Shown: positions 9,889 through 21,169, counted from the stretch's first letter. The stretch is 64,000 nucleotides of DNA from Sipunculus nudus (GCA_026874595.1 CM049306.1:51917019-51981018); one strand, 5' to 3'. The notes: generated by a model not told the origin, from the sequence alone. Numbers and translations are program-made.

Positions 9889-10391
9889 CAGTTTACTAAC
9901 AAAACCACCATTCACAGGGAGGGAATGGGGGGGGGGGGGGATTTCTGGCTTTCTCTGTGTGTATATAAATGACCTAAGGGTAATTTTGCTTGTAAAAAAG
10001 TTTTTATAATGCCTTTTTAAAGGATGAATGAACCTGTTTATCAACAACATGATTGTATTCACAACAATGTTGAAAAAAGGGAAAATATGTAGCCTAAGGT
10101 GGTAGGTTGCATATATGCGGAAGTAAAAAAGTCATTGGCAAAGCTCTGGCTTATCTGACTTGCTGTCAGAAGCCCTTGTTGAATTTGTTTTATTTTAGCT
10201 AGCCCCCACATATTATAAACACATTGATATAAATAGAACAAGCAACCTGTGTGCAGTGATATCCATGTTTTCTGGCCTATATTTATAAAAGCTTCAAGGG
10301 ATTACCTTTAGTTTATAAATGTCAGATAGGTGATTGTGCCCCTTTAAAGTACACTATCTAATCTGTCTCTTAATGATTTATGCTCTTTCAG

Positions 10392-11618
10392 AAACTGATG
10401 TCCTTGAACCTGACAGGTTTGGGCCAAGTGTCCGTCCGTGCTCTGCTTAGTATGGTATCCAGCATGTCTCATCTACGCTCAGTGACCTTGACCCGGACAA
10501 AGAGTGATGATAGGGTGGTACAGACGTTAGCACAGTACTGCCAGCACCTTCAGGAGCTAGACGTCAGTTACTGCTCAGTCTCAGACAACAGCATGTACAG
10601 CCTGTGTGGCTGGAAGGACAGGACGGACATTGGCTGTCCCCGCATGACAAAACTTTACGTTCGCAACACGTCAGTCACGACATCAGGTCTGCTGTGTGCT
10701 CTACAGAAGTTACGTCACCTCGTGGTTCTTGATCATGAACATCTGTTACACGTTTTTCTCACATTATCAGAGCAGCCAGAGCAACACCAGAGCTTGTACG
10801 GTAATCGAGGAATGCTCTGTTTGAACACATTTACAGTATGGATGAACCAGCTGTGTAATGTTGATCAAGAGGAGTTTGAGGATGCTCTTGTATGTTTGTG
10901 TCAGCTCTGCCCTTTACTAACAACTCTAGATATTGAGGGTGAGCTCAGTGGAAGAACTCTGGCAGCTTTAACGAAGCTCTCTCATTTGCACTGCTTGACT
11001 CTAGTAAATGAATGTGATACCGAACCAAGGGATGCCAGCCATATAATATCTCTACTAAAAACTCAAGGTGCTCATATTGAAGAGCTTGCATTGACTAACT
11101 ACATTGTTGATGTTTTGTATATTGGTCGCTGTTGCCCTCGGCTACGTAAGCTCTGCATAAGCAATCATGATCACTCAGTATATCGGGATGAAAATGACCA
11201 GTCACCAGTTTTTGATTTTTGGTCAGAAAACCGTTCAGTTAAAGGAATATTTTTGCAGCTCAAGTCTATACTGCTTTATTGCTGCAATGATAACAATGCT
11301 GTGGCCACTGACAGCCTGTCAGCCTTGTTAATGAACAGTATACATCTAACTAAACTGGAGCTGGTCTCAGTAGCTGGGCTTACAGATGATATCTTGCATA
11401 AATCTATTGTTAATGGACATTTCATGTTTGTAGAGTGCCTCAGTATCACATCGTGTAACAATATTTCCGTTGACCCATTTTTAACACTGATCAAAGTTGA
11501 CAACAGTCTACGAAAACTGATATTGATAAATTGTGCCTTGATTTCCTGCAGAGACAGTATCCGTCTTCAAACATGTGCCAAGGTCAATAAAGTTGACGCA
11601 GAAATAGTTTGGGAATAA
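10392..11618 (+). CDS. Terminal exon of the LRR protein
   Basis: This 1227 nt exon (408 residues plus stop) starts after the acceptor tgctctttcag and continues the frame of the 285-454 exon in phase 0. Repeats of the cysteine-containing LRR type fill the first third (LMSLNLTGL, LRSVTLTRT, LQELDVSYCSVSD, MTKLYVRNTSVT). Weaker repeats follow in the middle (LTTLDIEGELSGRTL, LHCLTLVNEC, IEELALTNYIVD) and near the end (LTKLELVSVAGLTDDIL, FVECLSITSCNNIS, LRKLILINCAL). There are no membrane segments, and no catalytic domain is recognised. The overall pattern resembles AMN1/FBXL-type LRR scaffolds, but the N-terminus is outside the window, so no specific orthologue is proposed. An ATTAAA at 11707-11712 could be its polyadenylation signal. 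Confidence 0.85.
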   Translation, partial: KLMSLNLTGLGQVSVRALLSMVSSMSHLRSVTLTRTKSDDRVVQTLAQYCQHLQELDVSYCSVSDNSMYSLCGWKDRTDIGCPRMTKLYVRNTSVTTSGLLCALQKLRHLVVLDHEHLLHVFLTLSEQPEQHQSLYGNRGMLCLNTFTVWMNQLCNVDQEEFEDALVCLCQLCPLLTTLDIEGELSGRTLAALTKLSHLHCLTLVNECDTEPRDASHIISLLKTQGAHIEELALTNYIVDVLYIGRCCPRLRKLCISNHDHSVYRDENDQSPVFDFWSENRSVKGIFLQLKSILLYCCNDNNAVATDSLSALLMNSIHLTKLELVSVAGLTDDILHKSIVNGHFMFVECLSITSCNNISVDPFLTLIKVDNSLRKLILINCALISCRDSIRLQTCAKVNKVDAEIVWE

Positions 11619-13535
11619 TGAACTTTCCTTGTATTACACATACCAATGGATGTACCTGGCTATTTAAAATATGTCTTGTATTCTTATTAGCTCATATAGA
11701 ACACACATTAAAAGATACTCATTTTACATATACCTTCACAGTAGTACAGAAGACTCTGTTAGATGATAATATTTTTTGCTTGTTTTGTTGTTAAAAAGAA
11801 TCTAACCCTCATTGCTATGTTCATGTGTAGTCACATATTAGAACAGGAAAGACTCAGTTTAATACCATCAGTGGTAAACAGGTGGCAGCAGGACATTGAT
11901 CGGTGTAATCATTAGACCATAGATGGCAGCACCACTTGAACAGATTATAAGATAACTTTTTTGGATTGGCATGACGACCTAAATTATTAAATGCTCTCCA
12001 TCCAGTATTTTACAAAAATAAGTTAATGGGTATGCATAGCTAACAGAATCTACATGACCCAGTGCTTTGGTGTATGTCAAGAAAAATTGTTGTTTTTTAT
12101 GAATTCCTTTATTTGCCTCCTGTTTCAGGATACTGGTCATTTTATACACAACTTAACACAAGATGGAGAAATTGGTAGAATATTTTTTAGTAAATTGGTA
12201 TTTAGAAGATACTCTTGACTGTGTCATATAATCAAACATTTGATTTTTTAATGTATAATCATGATTTAGGCATAGATAATGAAATTATGAAATTTAATTT
12301 TTGTTATGAGAAACAGAAACAATGTTATTAATAATTAAACATTCATGCTATTGTTCATACTTTGTAAATGGTATTTGCAGGCAAATCATTGTAAATCATC
12401 ACATCATCATAGACATGTACACAGAGTCATGGTAGGAGCATATAAGTCATTTCATATCATTTTCAACATCTAGAATACTTTTACTATTCATTTTGAAGGT
12501 GCATCACCATCATATTGCCATGTTAAGTATACATCATATGAAACACAAAGCATTTGTACCATCTAAAAATTATGTTTTGTTACTTAAGAGGCAAATTTGA
12601 AGAAAAAGGAAACAATTATGGAAAGCTATTGTAGATTTAAGCAAAGCAGAAACCTTTTTACATTTAGAATTCAGTCATTATATTTCTCATCTGTTTTCTG
12701 ATTCATAAACCTGATCTGGCTCATCTCATATTATTATTTTTATCTTCTGGTACATCATGTTTCTGACCATGGATATTCCATCAAGCTGCATTTTAATGTC
12801 ATTTGGCCAGATTTGTTAAGATAAGCTTCATCTTTAATGGTAAATGTGAAGCCAGTTTGTTGTTCTTATGGCACATAACTATTCAATAGGCCATTCATAC
12901 CTATTTTAAAATACACTATGTGTTTAACATATATTATAGATATATATCTAGATTTACAGTTTACCTGCTACCGTGATTTGATCCTTATTCATATGACAGA
13001 ATGGATGGATTTGTTTGTTGAGAATGTGCATCAGATTGTTAAAAATATGTATGGTGGTCAATGTACAGATTGATATCTGGTGCCATATTTGAGTTGTTAA
13101 TATTACACAATAAGTTATAAGAAAGAGGTTGAGAACAAGAGGAAAATTATAGCTAGATATTTTTGTTTTATTGTTGATTTATTAAAAATCATGTATTAAA
13201 ATTGGCCAGATGACAGTGATCTTGTATCAAGACCTGAGGGTCAGTATTGAATTATTGATCTTCATGCAGAATCTGAAGACTTTTGTGATTTGTTACTACT
13301 ATTTTATTATTTTGTTAAGATTGATTTTTTTCTAGAGATAACTTTATCAAACGGCCTTTGTATAGACCACTGGACAAATCAGTGGGTTTGAAGTGTATGA
13401 GTGAAATATGAAATATAATAAATATTAAACATCACTGTGTCTATTTTGCCTTGATATTTGGGATAGTGACATCTTCTTCTGCATATATCTCCACCAACCT
13501 CACGTATCATAAAGATGTGTTGATACAGTAGAATC
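11619..13535. other. 3' UTR and intergenic sequence without recognised genes
   Basis: AT-rich. It has a possible ATTAAA signal at 11707 and nothing else assignable. No supported coding exon on either strand. Confidence 0.5.
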
Positions 13536-13785
13536 GGGGGGGGGGGGGGGGTGATGAAAGTTGGTGCATATTGGAAATCTGTAATACTTTTTACTCTCCT
13601 CAGGGTCGGATCCTGGAATTTTGAAATATTGAGGGTCCAACCCTGGAAGACTAATATAAAAACAAAAACCAAAAAAAAAAAAGGTCCTCTGATCCAGAAA
13701 ATTGGGATCAAGGCCAGATTTGTTTAAAATCCTCAAAAAAAATAGTTTGTGGCAGCTCAAAGCTCCCCCTTGTCCTCTTGATCTG
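13536..13785. repeat. Degenerate interspersed repeat, copy 1
   Basis: It begins with a 16-base G-run (13536-13551). It includes gagggtccaaccctggaaga and, further on, a purine run followed by gtttgtggcagctcaaa. The same blocks occur in the same order at 16700-16880, so this is a dispersed repeat. Ends such as ggtcggatcctgg resemble the termini of hAT-like elements, but the boundaries are not resolved. Confidence 0.5.
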
Positions 13786-14152
13786 CTACTGCTCCTGTTA
13801 AATTATAAAATAATATGACAATTTTCTACACGCTTCTGAAACTTTCATAAATGGCTTCTTTTTTAAATTTATATTATTGTGTTTGGAATTAACAAAGTAA
13901 CTTTTTATCAGGGAATTATTGCACACATTTTCAATTGTTTTCTCGGATTCATATTGGGACAGTTTATACGCACAATTAAACCTCTACAAAGACACATTCT
14001 ATTCTTTGGTCTGAGAATGACTTGGCATGGTTTGCTTATTGAATGCTAGTTGTAACGTTATTTTCTGGTCCCATCAATCGGGAAACCTTTCACGCAAAAC
14101 TCGCGTAATTCAGTCCTTCTGATATTAATGGGAAACTATTGAACACGCGTTG

Positions 14153-14681
14153 CATTTGCGGATCCAGGAATTTGCTATACGAGGGGCTTAAGGGTAAAAC
14201 ATTAACCCCTCACTTCACTCAACATCTCAATAAATAGGAATATTAAATGTCTCAAGCAAATATGGCAAGGCCATGTGTTCAGTTGCCAATATCTAAAATA
14301 ATGCCACTTGTTAAGCCAGTGGGCATATCAGGCCAGTTTTGACGTACGAAACAAATGGGGTTTTGTCGGCCTATATGAGGGTAATTCTTTATGTAAATGA
14401 ATTCCGGACAAAATCACATGCGTCGGCATATACTGTATAGCATGAGTATAGGAAGGACTGGGTTTGATTTTAGTTCTCTTAAAATAGAGAATGGCTGAAA
14501 CGGGGGACATTATGGGAGAAATGGTTAGAAAGGTGACAAACTTGACATAAAATTGGTCTCTTATGACATTTATTATGATGCAATATTAATATGCTGAGAG
14601 GAACGGATGAAGTATACAAGGCAGCAAAAAAATGGAAAGCTAAATGGGTGGGGGCACGTGCCCCCTATGGATCCGCCTATG
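14153..14681. mobile_element. Decayed TIR element with GCGGATCC-type ends (hAT-like)
   Basis: The left end catttgcggatccagg and the right end (complement cataggcggatccatagg) form imperfect inverted repeats around GCGGATCCA. The flanks are cgttg and tgttg, which fits a mutated 5 bp target duplication. A GCGGATCCA terminus is common on animal hAT-like non-autonomous elements. No transposase is seen in the 529 bp. Confidence 0.55.
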
Positions 14682-15969
14682 TGTTGTATTCACAAAAGTA
14701 ATAATAATACATTAAGATGGCTATATTTTGAAGGTGTTTAATCCAGTCCAGAGCATTGCATAATAGTCAGCTTTGCGTTCGGTAGATGTCAGCACTGGCC
14801 GGAACAAATAGTAACCATGCAACAATGTAAACAGTTCAGCATGGCTGGCTTCAAGTATGCAGTTCAGTGATACTGCATATACCTGCATGGAACATCCCGC
14901 ATATGAAGCTGATATTGTAGCGTAATCCTAGGCTCACGGATTATTTAGGAACAATTTGCAACAAAAACTGGAAGTGCGACAACAGTGACTATAGGCCTAC
15001 ATGATTTAAGGGCACAGGATATTCCACAGGCTCACTTCCTGAAAGTTTATGCCTGTTATTGTTTGAGAGCATCTGCTTTGTTTACATATGACGCGGGCAT
15101 TGAATGTGCTGACCTCGACTCGAGTCCCCAGTTTGCAAGCTGGATCCACTGGTTATGAAGCAGGGCTCGGCAGATGGATATTCGCAAAACTGTTATATTC
15201 ACTACGATTGGTGGGATGCAAATATTTACTCGGATTTGTGAATCTGAGGACGTGAAATCCATATATATTTATTGAATTTTTTTTCATCGCTACATAAGTT
15301 TAGCTTGTGTAGATATTTGCCAGTTCAAGCCTTACCTGCAATTGCAAAATTCATGACTGTGCTAAGTAAATGGTTACACCAGTGTGCGTAAAAAACTACA
15401 GGCATTGGAATATATACTTAGTAGGCCTGTCTGGAACCAAATATTTATTTTTTTACCAAAATTTCAGCAGTGTTAGAGCAACTTGACGTACAATTCACGT
15501 ACACCTGTGATTGCCCAGATACAAGGAGAAACTCCTTTCGAAGTGAAGAAATAACTGCTGTGTCAGGTTTGGGAACAAACACTGCGGTAAACGATATTGC
15601 TTTTATTTATTGATTGGACGTGACCGCTTCATATATACACGATAGACGTGGCTCGTACACATTGTTAGTTTATTCCATATGTTCTGATATACGTATGTCA
15701 TCAAAACTGCAGGCATGTTAGATTGAAAAAGAAACCTGCTTTCTTTACTGCAAAATCACAAAGTCGCCAAAGGATATTTCGAAGACATTAGACCTAAATC
15801 TGAGACATTTTGGTGGTGTATGAACACAAGCTGTTCCTCATTTAGTTAAACAGCGTAAAGGTTAACAGTTTAAACAAGGAAAGATGGATATCGGATGAGT
15901 CAACATACAAATTTCCAGTGTGAACGTAACATATGTATAACAAACACTGAATTTATACACAGTGAAACG
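14682..15969. other. Upstream region of the RING gene
   Basis: No coding exon is supported. It presumably holds the promoter and 5' UTR of the gene starting at 15970, but no clear TATA box or CpG island identifies the start site. Confidence 0.4.
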
Positions 15970-16133
15970 ATGGCAGGGTCCAGGACTCCTAGGTCTGACG
16001 GAGATTCCCGACTGCTGAATGCCGTATTCACCCGACTGACGCAGCCTCCCGCGGTCAAGACAGGCGGGTACCCGGATGATATTTTTGTTAATCTTACTGA
16101 GAAAGAAAAACAACAGTTACAATGTCTTATATG
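15970..16133 (+). CDS. Exon 1 of a RING-finger / TRAF-like protein
   Basis: The chosen ATG (15970) has a strong context, A at -3 and G at +4. An in-frame ATG at 15895 has a weak context and would add 25 residues. The exon encodes an unstructured 40-residue leader and then the first zinc ligands of a RING finger. It ends in CAATGTCTTATATG followed by the donor GTACGT (16134), two bases into a codon. Joining to exon 2, which begins with T at 21280, makes that codon TGT, giving Cys-Leu-Ile-Cys (residues 52-55), exactly the C-x2-C opening a RING needs. This is strong internal evidence for the splice. Confidence 0.85.
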
Positions 16134-16699
16134 GTACGTATGTGAAAAAAATGTCCCAAACAGGAGTTCGTATACTCCAGTTTAAATTCCATAATTTGAT
16201 TTAGAGGATACAGTCGTAAGCTCTGAAAAAGTACCTGTATTAATAGCGGTCACCCCTAGTCCGTCCGGTCGTTAACAGGGCCCAAATCGTAACCTAGAAA
16301 TTTCAAACTCGATATCCAGGGAGGTCCTGGGAATAGTCAAAATAAAAATGTTTGATGCTGGGTTGGGATGCATGAGAAACCAGCTATTTATACCTTAACA
16401 CCAGCTTTGAATAAGGCTCTGTCTATAGGGTGATACACATATCATGTTTTCTGTCTGCCCGTTGGTCATTTAGACAATCCATCGGGCTGTCAGTCCAAGT
16501 GACACTCGAAAGTGCACATTATTTCAAGAAATGTTTCAGCTGTTGCTGTGAAATTTATCTGTAGATTGGACCATGTCTGCTAACAAATTTCAAACCAATA
16601 AACATCCATGCACTATATGGCTGCCAAACTGGGATCTTAAGTTCCTTTATCGCGCATTGTCTCAAAACTGTTCGTCTTTGAGCCAATGTAAGAAAGGAT

Positions 16700-16880
16700 T
16701 TAGGTAAGAAAAGGGGGGTCCAACCCAGGAGGACTAATGACAAAGCCTAAAACATGTTTCCCAGGTCTGGAAAAGGGGGGGGGGGGGGGGTTCAATGCCG
16801 CTAAAATTGGTCTGAAACTCTTAAAAAAAAGGTTGTGGCGGTTGAAAAAAAGATGGGGGGGGGGGACGTTTCCCTATGCG
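16700..16880. repeat. Degenerate interspersed repeat, copy 2
   Basis: It shares ordered blocks with 13536-13785 (ggtccaaccc.ggagactaat, then an A-run followed by gttgtggcggttgaaa). It contains two G-runs (16775-16790 and 16855-16865). Confidence 0.5.
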
Positions 16881-18573
16881 AACGTTTGTTATGGAATTTC
16901 AGAGCTGGTAGAATTCCGATTTCAGCTTGCACACAATATTTTAAGGATCATTCAAATTATTACCAGAAAATATTATAGACTGGTTTCTAAATGGTTTCGT
17001 GAAAATGTATACTGTAAAATATCAGACTAGCCAGAAGTCTATTGTAGTCCACCAAGCAGTAATAATTTATTTTTCTTTCGCATGCATTATCTTCAGAATT
17101 GTGCAAGAAATGTGCTTTAAACAAACATTTGCTGTCCTCCTGCAAAGTTTAGCATAACTGACATTCAACATGTTCAAATATGCCTAGCAGCTGTTAATGT
17201 TAAGCCATGTTGCATGTTAGTCAGCTGAGCAACATGACCCATGACTTCAGTAAATTTCACATTTAAATATGCAGGACTTCTTTTATGATATTCAATATGG
17301 TATAAATTCCTTGCACTCAGGAAAAAGGAACTTTAAAATGTACCTACTTACAAAGTTATATATTTCAAGAAAACGGTCAAACGGTTTAAAAAGTGTAGAA
17401 ATTTGCTTGTTTGGCTTAAAAAACTTATTTAAATTCTGATTTTATTTTAGAAGGAAAAGCATCAAGATTGTATTCAATCACATGACAGATGAGTCTTCCT
17501 TTAGAAAAAAGTGAATCCAGTCTAGCATTTAGGTTGCACATAAACGTCATACTTCTTAAACCCGTGTTACGCGCCCCACGTTTATGATTCGATGCCAGCC
17601 TCTGGTGAACCTATCTGCAAACTGCATGTCTGCTGGTGATCCTTTTCTGTACATCGGATTTGAATTATAAGAAAACATGTATGCTTTTTCCATTTGGTCA
17701 TTCCTCTGAAAAGAACATATACGCATCTGTTCATGTAATGATAAACGTCGGACGAGGTTCCAGTGTTTTCTTCAAGACCAATCTCACTATAGTCTCTTGC
17801 CAGGAAGGACCTCCAGTTTCAATATTTATTCTGGGAAAAGATCTGCGACCAAAAGAACCTCATCGGTTAGAAAAAAATACTTTTATTCGAAAAGAACTCA
17901 TTTATATTTTTATTTCTTACGCAACCATTGTTATTTGTCACCAGCACAGGTGCAGAGAACCACTAGTGAGATAGCGACACCTGGGGTCGTTCATCGGCAT
18001 TATAAATTGTGTAGCAATGCGAAATATTGCTTTTACCACATGACTGTAGAGAAATTAACGATTTTTTTTCTTAACCCAAAAACTCTCAAGTTCCAAGTCT
18101 TTTTCACCACCAGCATTAATCCAATCATGCTCCTTCAAGTGAACTGAAAGTGTAAAGCAAAGTAGAGTATATTCACCAACAGAATGAGACCTGCAGAACT
18201 CGATGGCGTCATCAAAACAATCTTTTGTGTCTGTAATGTAAAATTATTGATCAGGTCGGGTTTTAGATGCTAACAGAGAGGCAGCCTATCATTGTTAAGT
18301 TATGCATGTTAACTTCTATAAGTTTTTTTTTTTTATATTATTGCTGTGTAAGGTCCAGTGAGAAACACTCATTACTTAGCTACAAAAGGCATTGCAGGTG
18401 TATTTATTTTGCCTGATGCACCCTAAAATTATTAAAACAATATCATTATACTTTTTAAAAGGGAGGGTTTCTTAGGAGCAGTTTCATTCATAATAATGGG
18501 AATATACTCAAGCGCTAGTTCTGATTTATAATATTCTTGATATTGGTTGATTCAGTAGATACAAAAACATAAA

Positions 18574-18693
18574 TTGAGTGTCAAAATTAGCATTATTAAT
18601 TAGCATAACTATTCTTAAGCGGATTCTTCCAAAGTATACCACTTTTATTACATGTCCTCCAGCTAAATATGTATATAATGTGTACATACAATA

Positions 18694-18694
<1 letters not shown>
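18574..18694 (+). repeat. 121 bp inverted repeat, left arm
   Basis: It matches the reverse complement of 19891-20011 with apparently one mismatch (attcttcc against gttcttcc). It is followed directly by (TA)n at 18695-18767, and its partner is preceded by (TA)n at 19850-19890, so the AT tracts face each other inside a 1.44 kb inverted structure. Confidence 0.9.

Positions 18695-18767
<73 letters not shown>
18695..18767. repeat. (TA)n microsatellite
   Basis: 73 bp of uninterrupted alternating T and A at the inner edge of the left inverted-repeat arm. Confidence 0.95.
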
Positions 18768-18770
<3 letters not shown>

Positions 18771-19552
18771 CTGTGGTTAAAATTATACCTTATACTCCGT
18801 ATAGTCATATGCATAATAAAAGGCAAGGCAATATAGATCAAATTTAAAAAAAATAAACGCATGGGTTTGTAACAGGTATTAATGTGTAGTGGTGTTTGGG
18901 TGCGTGTGTGAAAAATCGTTTCACCGTTTTCTGTTGAACCTATACATTATATAGGCAGATAAGATAAAGATCGTTTTATATAAGGATCTCGTAGGTTTGC
19001 AACAAATATTCTAATAATGACTGATTTGATGCTTATAGCATTATATACTGTATTTGCATTGTCATTGTACCAAAATAGTGCAGGGCACCATTCTATTGGT
19101 GAATAGTTGCTGCATGGGTTCTTTATAACCGAGTCCGCATGGGTTTATCAATTTGGCTTTTAATATTTTGTCATGGTATGCGAAAATGTACACTTTGTCA
19201 TATATTTGCATATGTAGGGTACGTCACCTATAATGTTCATGAATTTGCGAAAGCGGGTGTCCCTGTTGAGTATACACATGCAGTCAGATTTAATTAGAAC
19301 TTCCATTTCTGTGAGCGTCATTAACCGATCGATAACGCCCAATGTGGACAATACCGGTGTCTACTCCTGGCGACCGCCTGACTGGCGGTACACTGGGAAT
19401 TACTCACTCAAATGCTAACGACTCCAGCAATATTATTTATGTAACACCCATTACAATGACATAGTCGAAGGGTGAGTGGCTAATTTAAGTCCATGACCGT
19501 AAACACATTAAGTCACGGTTATTAACATCAGTAGAAAATTGATGTAGCACTT

Positions 19553-19824
19553 TAAATATCAGGTAACTCGTGCAAGAGATATATAGACCTGTCAAAACTA
19601 TCAATTATCAATGTGTTTTAGTTCAGTTAGAACTAGCTGAAACATCTGACTGTCAAATAATCTATACAGGAAGAGAAATTAAATGTCCTAAATATACGGT
19701 AACTCGAACAGAAGATATATAGACCTGTCAAAAGTGTCAATTATCAATGTGTTTTTAGTTCAGTTAGTACTAGCTGAGATATCCAACTATCAAATAATCT
19801 ATACAGGAAGAGAAATTAAGCGTC
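19553..19824. repeat. Two-copy tandem duplication, 136 bp unit
   Basis: Units 19553-19688 and 19689-19824 share taaatat..ggtaactcg at the start and ctatacaggaagagaaatta near the end, with moderate divergence. They lie inside the 1.44 kb inverted structure. Confidence 0.88.
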
Positions 19825-19847
19825 TTAATGCTGTAAATCTGAGTAAT

Positions 19848-19849
<2 letters not shown>

Positions 19850-19890
<41 letters not shown>
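19850..19890. repeat. (AT)n microsatellite
   Basis: About 41 bp of alternating A and T at the inner edge of the right inverted-repeat arm. Confidence 0.95.
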
Positions 19891-19891
<1 letters not shown>

Positions 19892-20011
19892 TATTGTATG
19901 TACACATTATATACATATTTAGCTGGAGGACATGTAATAAAAGTGGTATACTTTGGAAGAACCCGCTTAAGAATAGTTATGCTAATTAATAATGCTAATT
20001 TTGACACTCAA
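19891..20011 (-). repeat. 121 bp inverted repeat, right arm
   Basis: Reverse complement of 18574-18694. Similarity ends outward at ttgacactcaa (20011). Confidence 0.9.
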
Positions 20012-21001
20012 AATATTGAGTATATATATATATTGAGAGTGTTCATAACTAGCAGTTAATCTGGAACACTTATAAAACGCTTTCCAATAAAATACTAGAT
20101 TGCTACAAGTATATACAGGATCATTAAAAGTGAGAGTATTAAAACTGATATACACCAAGTCCATTATGTGTCAATGTGTGTGAAGAAAATATATGTCAAG
20201 ACTAAAAAAAATTAATTTATACGCAACTTTAAAATAAAAGGTTTAAATCAATAATGAATCATGATACTAGTTTCACAGAGCTTGGATTATCCCCATATAT
20301 CCCCAAAATAGTCGTTTTACTAACAAATGTTTCTTCAGAGGAAAGTAATTTTGAGCAGATAAAGGAATTTATTCAACAAAAGTTCAATATAAGGTGCAGT
20401 GACTTTAGGTGTCATTCCAGATATGCCTATACAGTACGTATGCGTATAAACGTATGCGTATGCATGCAGCACGTTTCGAATGCCCAGAGTAGCGATTGAA
20501 ACCGCATGCGCATGGTAACGGATGGGGGAATTCCCAAGTTTGACGTCAGTGATAGGGTAATCCTCTGGCAGATGACTTTTCTACTCCTGCAGCTCTATAC
20601 TTTAGGCCTTATTTTTCTGTATACGTATACTGCATAAAGGCATTTGTATTATTGGAACCATAGGTGTCTGTTTTTTAGTTGCATATACGTATACGGACTG
20701 CATACTCATACGTACTGCATGCGCAATGTTTTTTATTACGCATATATGCATGGAATGCTAGCTTTATACATAAACAGCAGACGCCTAAATAAAGTGGCAG
20801 TACCAAGAAAAGAGTCTTTTATCGGAAAGTGTTTCTTTGGGCTAGCTTGTTGGTGACAAGAACATTAACAAGCGATTAGAAATCGTCTTCTGTGATCTAA
20901 GGATATAATCTGCCAATACTAAGCCTTTGGTAGCAGGGAAAGCCGCCGCATTTTGCTGCGTCTTATACTGCTGCCTGGTGTAAACGCTATTGGTTAGTTT
21001 G

Positions 21002-21016
21002 GCACCAGATGGCGCG
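21002..21016 (+). promoter_or_regulatory. CTCF-like motif (13 of 15)
   Basis: gcaccagatggcgcg matches CCASYAGRKGGCRSY except at the first and last positions. It lies in GC-rich sequence 264 bases before RING exon 2. Confidence 0.35.
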
Positions 21017-21161
21017 GCGGAGTACACTGGAGTACATTACGCATATGACGTAACATGTAGCCAATTAAGTACTTTCGTTGTACCGCCGCCCTTTATCTAC
21101 ATTGTAAAATTAATATGCGTCAGCACATCGCAACCGGTTTGATTATTCCCCGTAGTAGGCG

Positions 21162-21169
21162 TATATATT
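21162..21169 (+). promoter_or_regulatory. Possible TATA box upstream of RING exon 2
   Basis: TATATATT lies in a locally GC/CpG-richer stretch. A start about 25-30 bases downstream would make a transcript whose first in-frame ATG is 21284. That protein would lack the first two RING cysteines. Speculative. Confidence 0.25.

Larger units (their letters stand above)
1962..9940 (+). mobile_element. DIRS-like tyrosine-recombinase retrotransposon, degraded, split by a gypsy insertion
   Basis: The boundaries come from comparison with the empty site in the 61.4 kb copy of the host element: agaatttatgt continues directly into aatttctggc there, but is separated here. The element has inverted terminal repeats (1980-2139 and 9730-9888) and an internal complementary region (4552-4662) that joins the complements of both outer ends, the hallmark of DIRS1. 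Its coding remnants run in order: zinc-motif Gag-like ORF, DIRS-type reverse transcriptase/RNase H, and tyrosine recombinase. No target duplication is seen, as expected for recombinase-mediated insertion. Without the gypsy insertion it is about 2.95 kb, much shorter than usual DIRS elements, so it is internally deleted as well as mutated. Confidence 0.88.
1920..10347. mobile_element. TTAA-flanked TIR element (MITE-like), interrupted by the DIRS element
   Basis: The left part (1920-1961) and right part (9941-10347) together match the uninterrupted copy at 61371-61836 from end to end. The termini are inverted repeats (left aaaggtgcccattcacct, right aggtgattgtgccccttt) and each edge has TTAA (1920-1923 and 10344-10347). 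TTAA duplication is characteristic of piggyBac-type elements, but no transposase is present, so this would be a non-autonomous MITE of about 450 bp. The family assignment is an inference from the target site only. Its right end lies 44 bases before the 3' splice site of the LRR gene. Confidence 0.75.
455..10391 (+). other. 9.9 kb LRR-gene intron filled by nested transposons
   Basis: The intron runs from GTAAAA at 455 to tgctctttcag ending at 10391. About 8.4 kb of it (1920-10347) is a stack of three nested mobile elements listed separately. Native intron sequence is therefore only about 1.5 kb: 455-1427 and 1493-1919, which are AT-rich with nothing recognisable, plus 44 bases next to the acceptor. 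Those 44 bases hold the pyrimidine tract and possible branch points (tctaat, cttaat). Confidence 0.7.

Noticed and set aside
18596-18862. ORFs of repeated Ile-Tyr at (AT)n tracts, also near 19850, 42600 and 48120
   Set aside because: Translation of simple repeats; no coding evidence.
20254-20499. ORF with PKIVVLLTNV, reminiscent of a von Willebrand A strand
   Set aside because: Only about 35 residues resemble the fold, no metal-binding motif is present, and no splice sites or partner exons fit.
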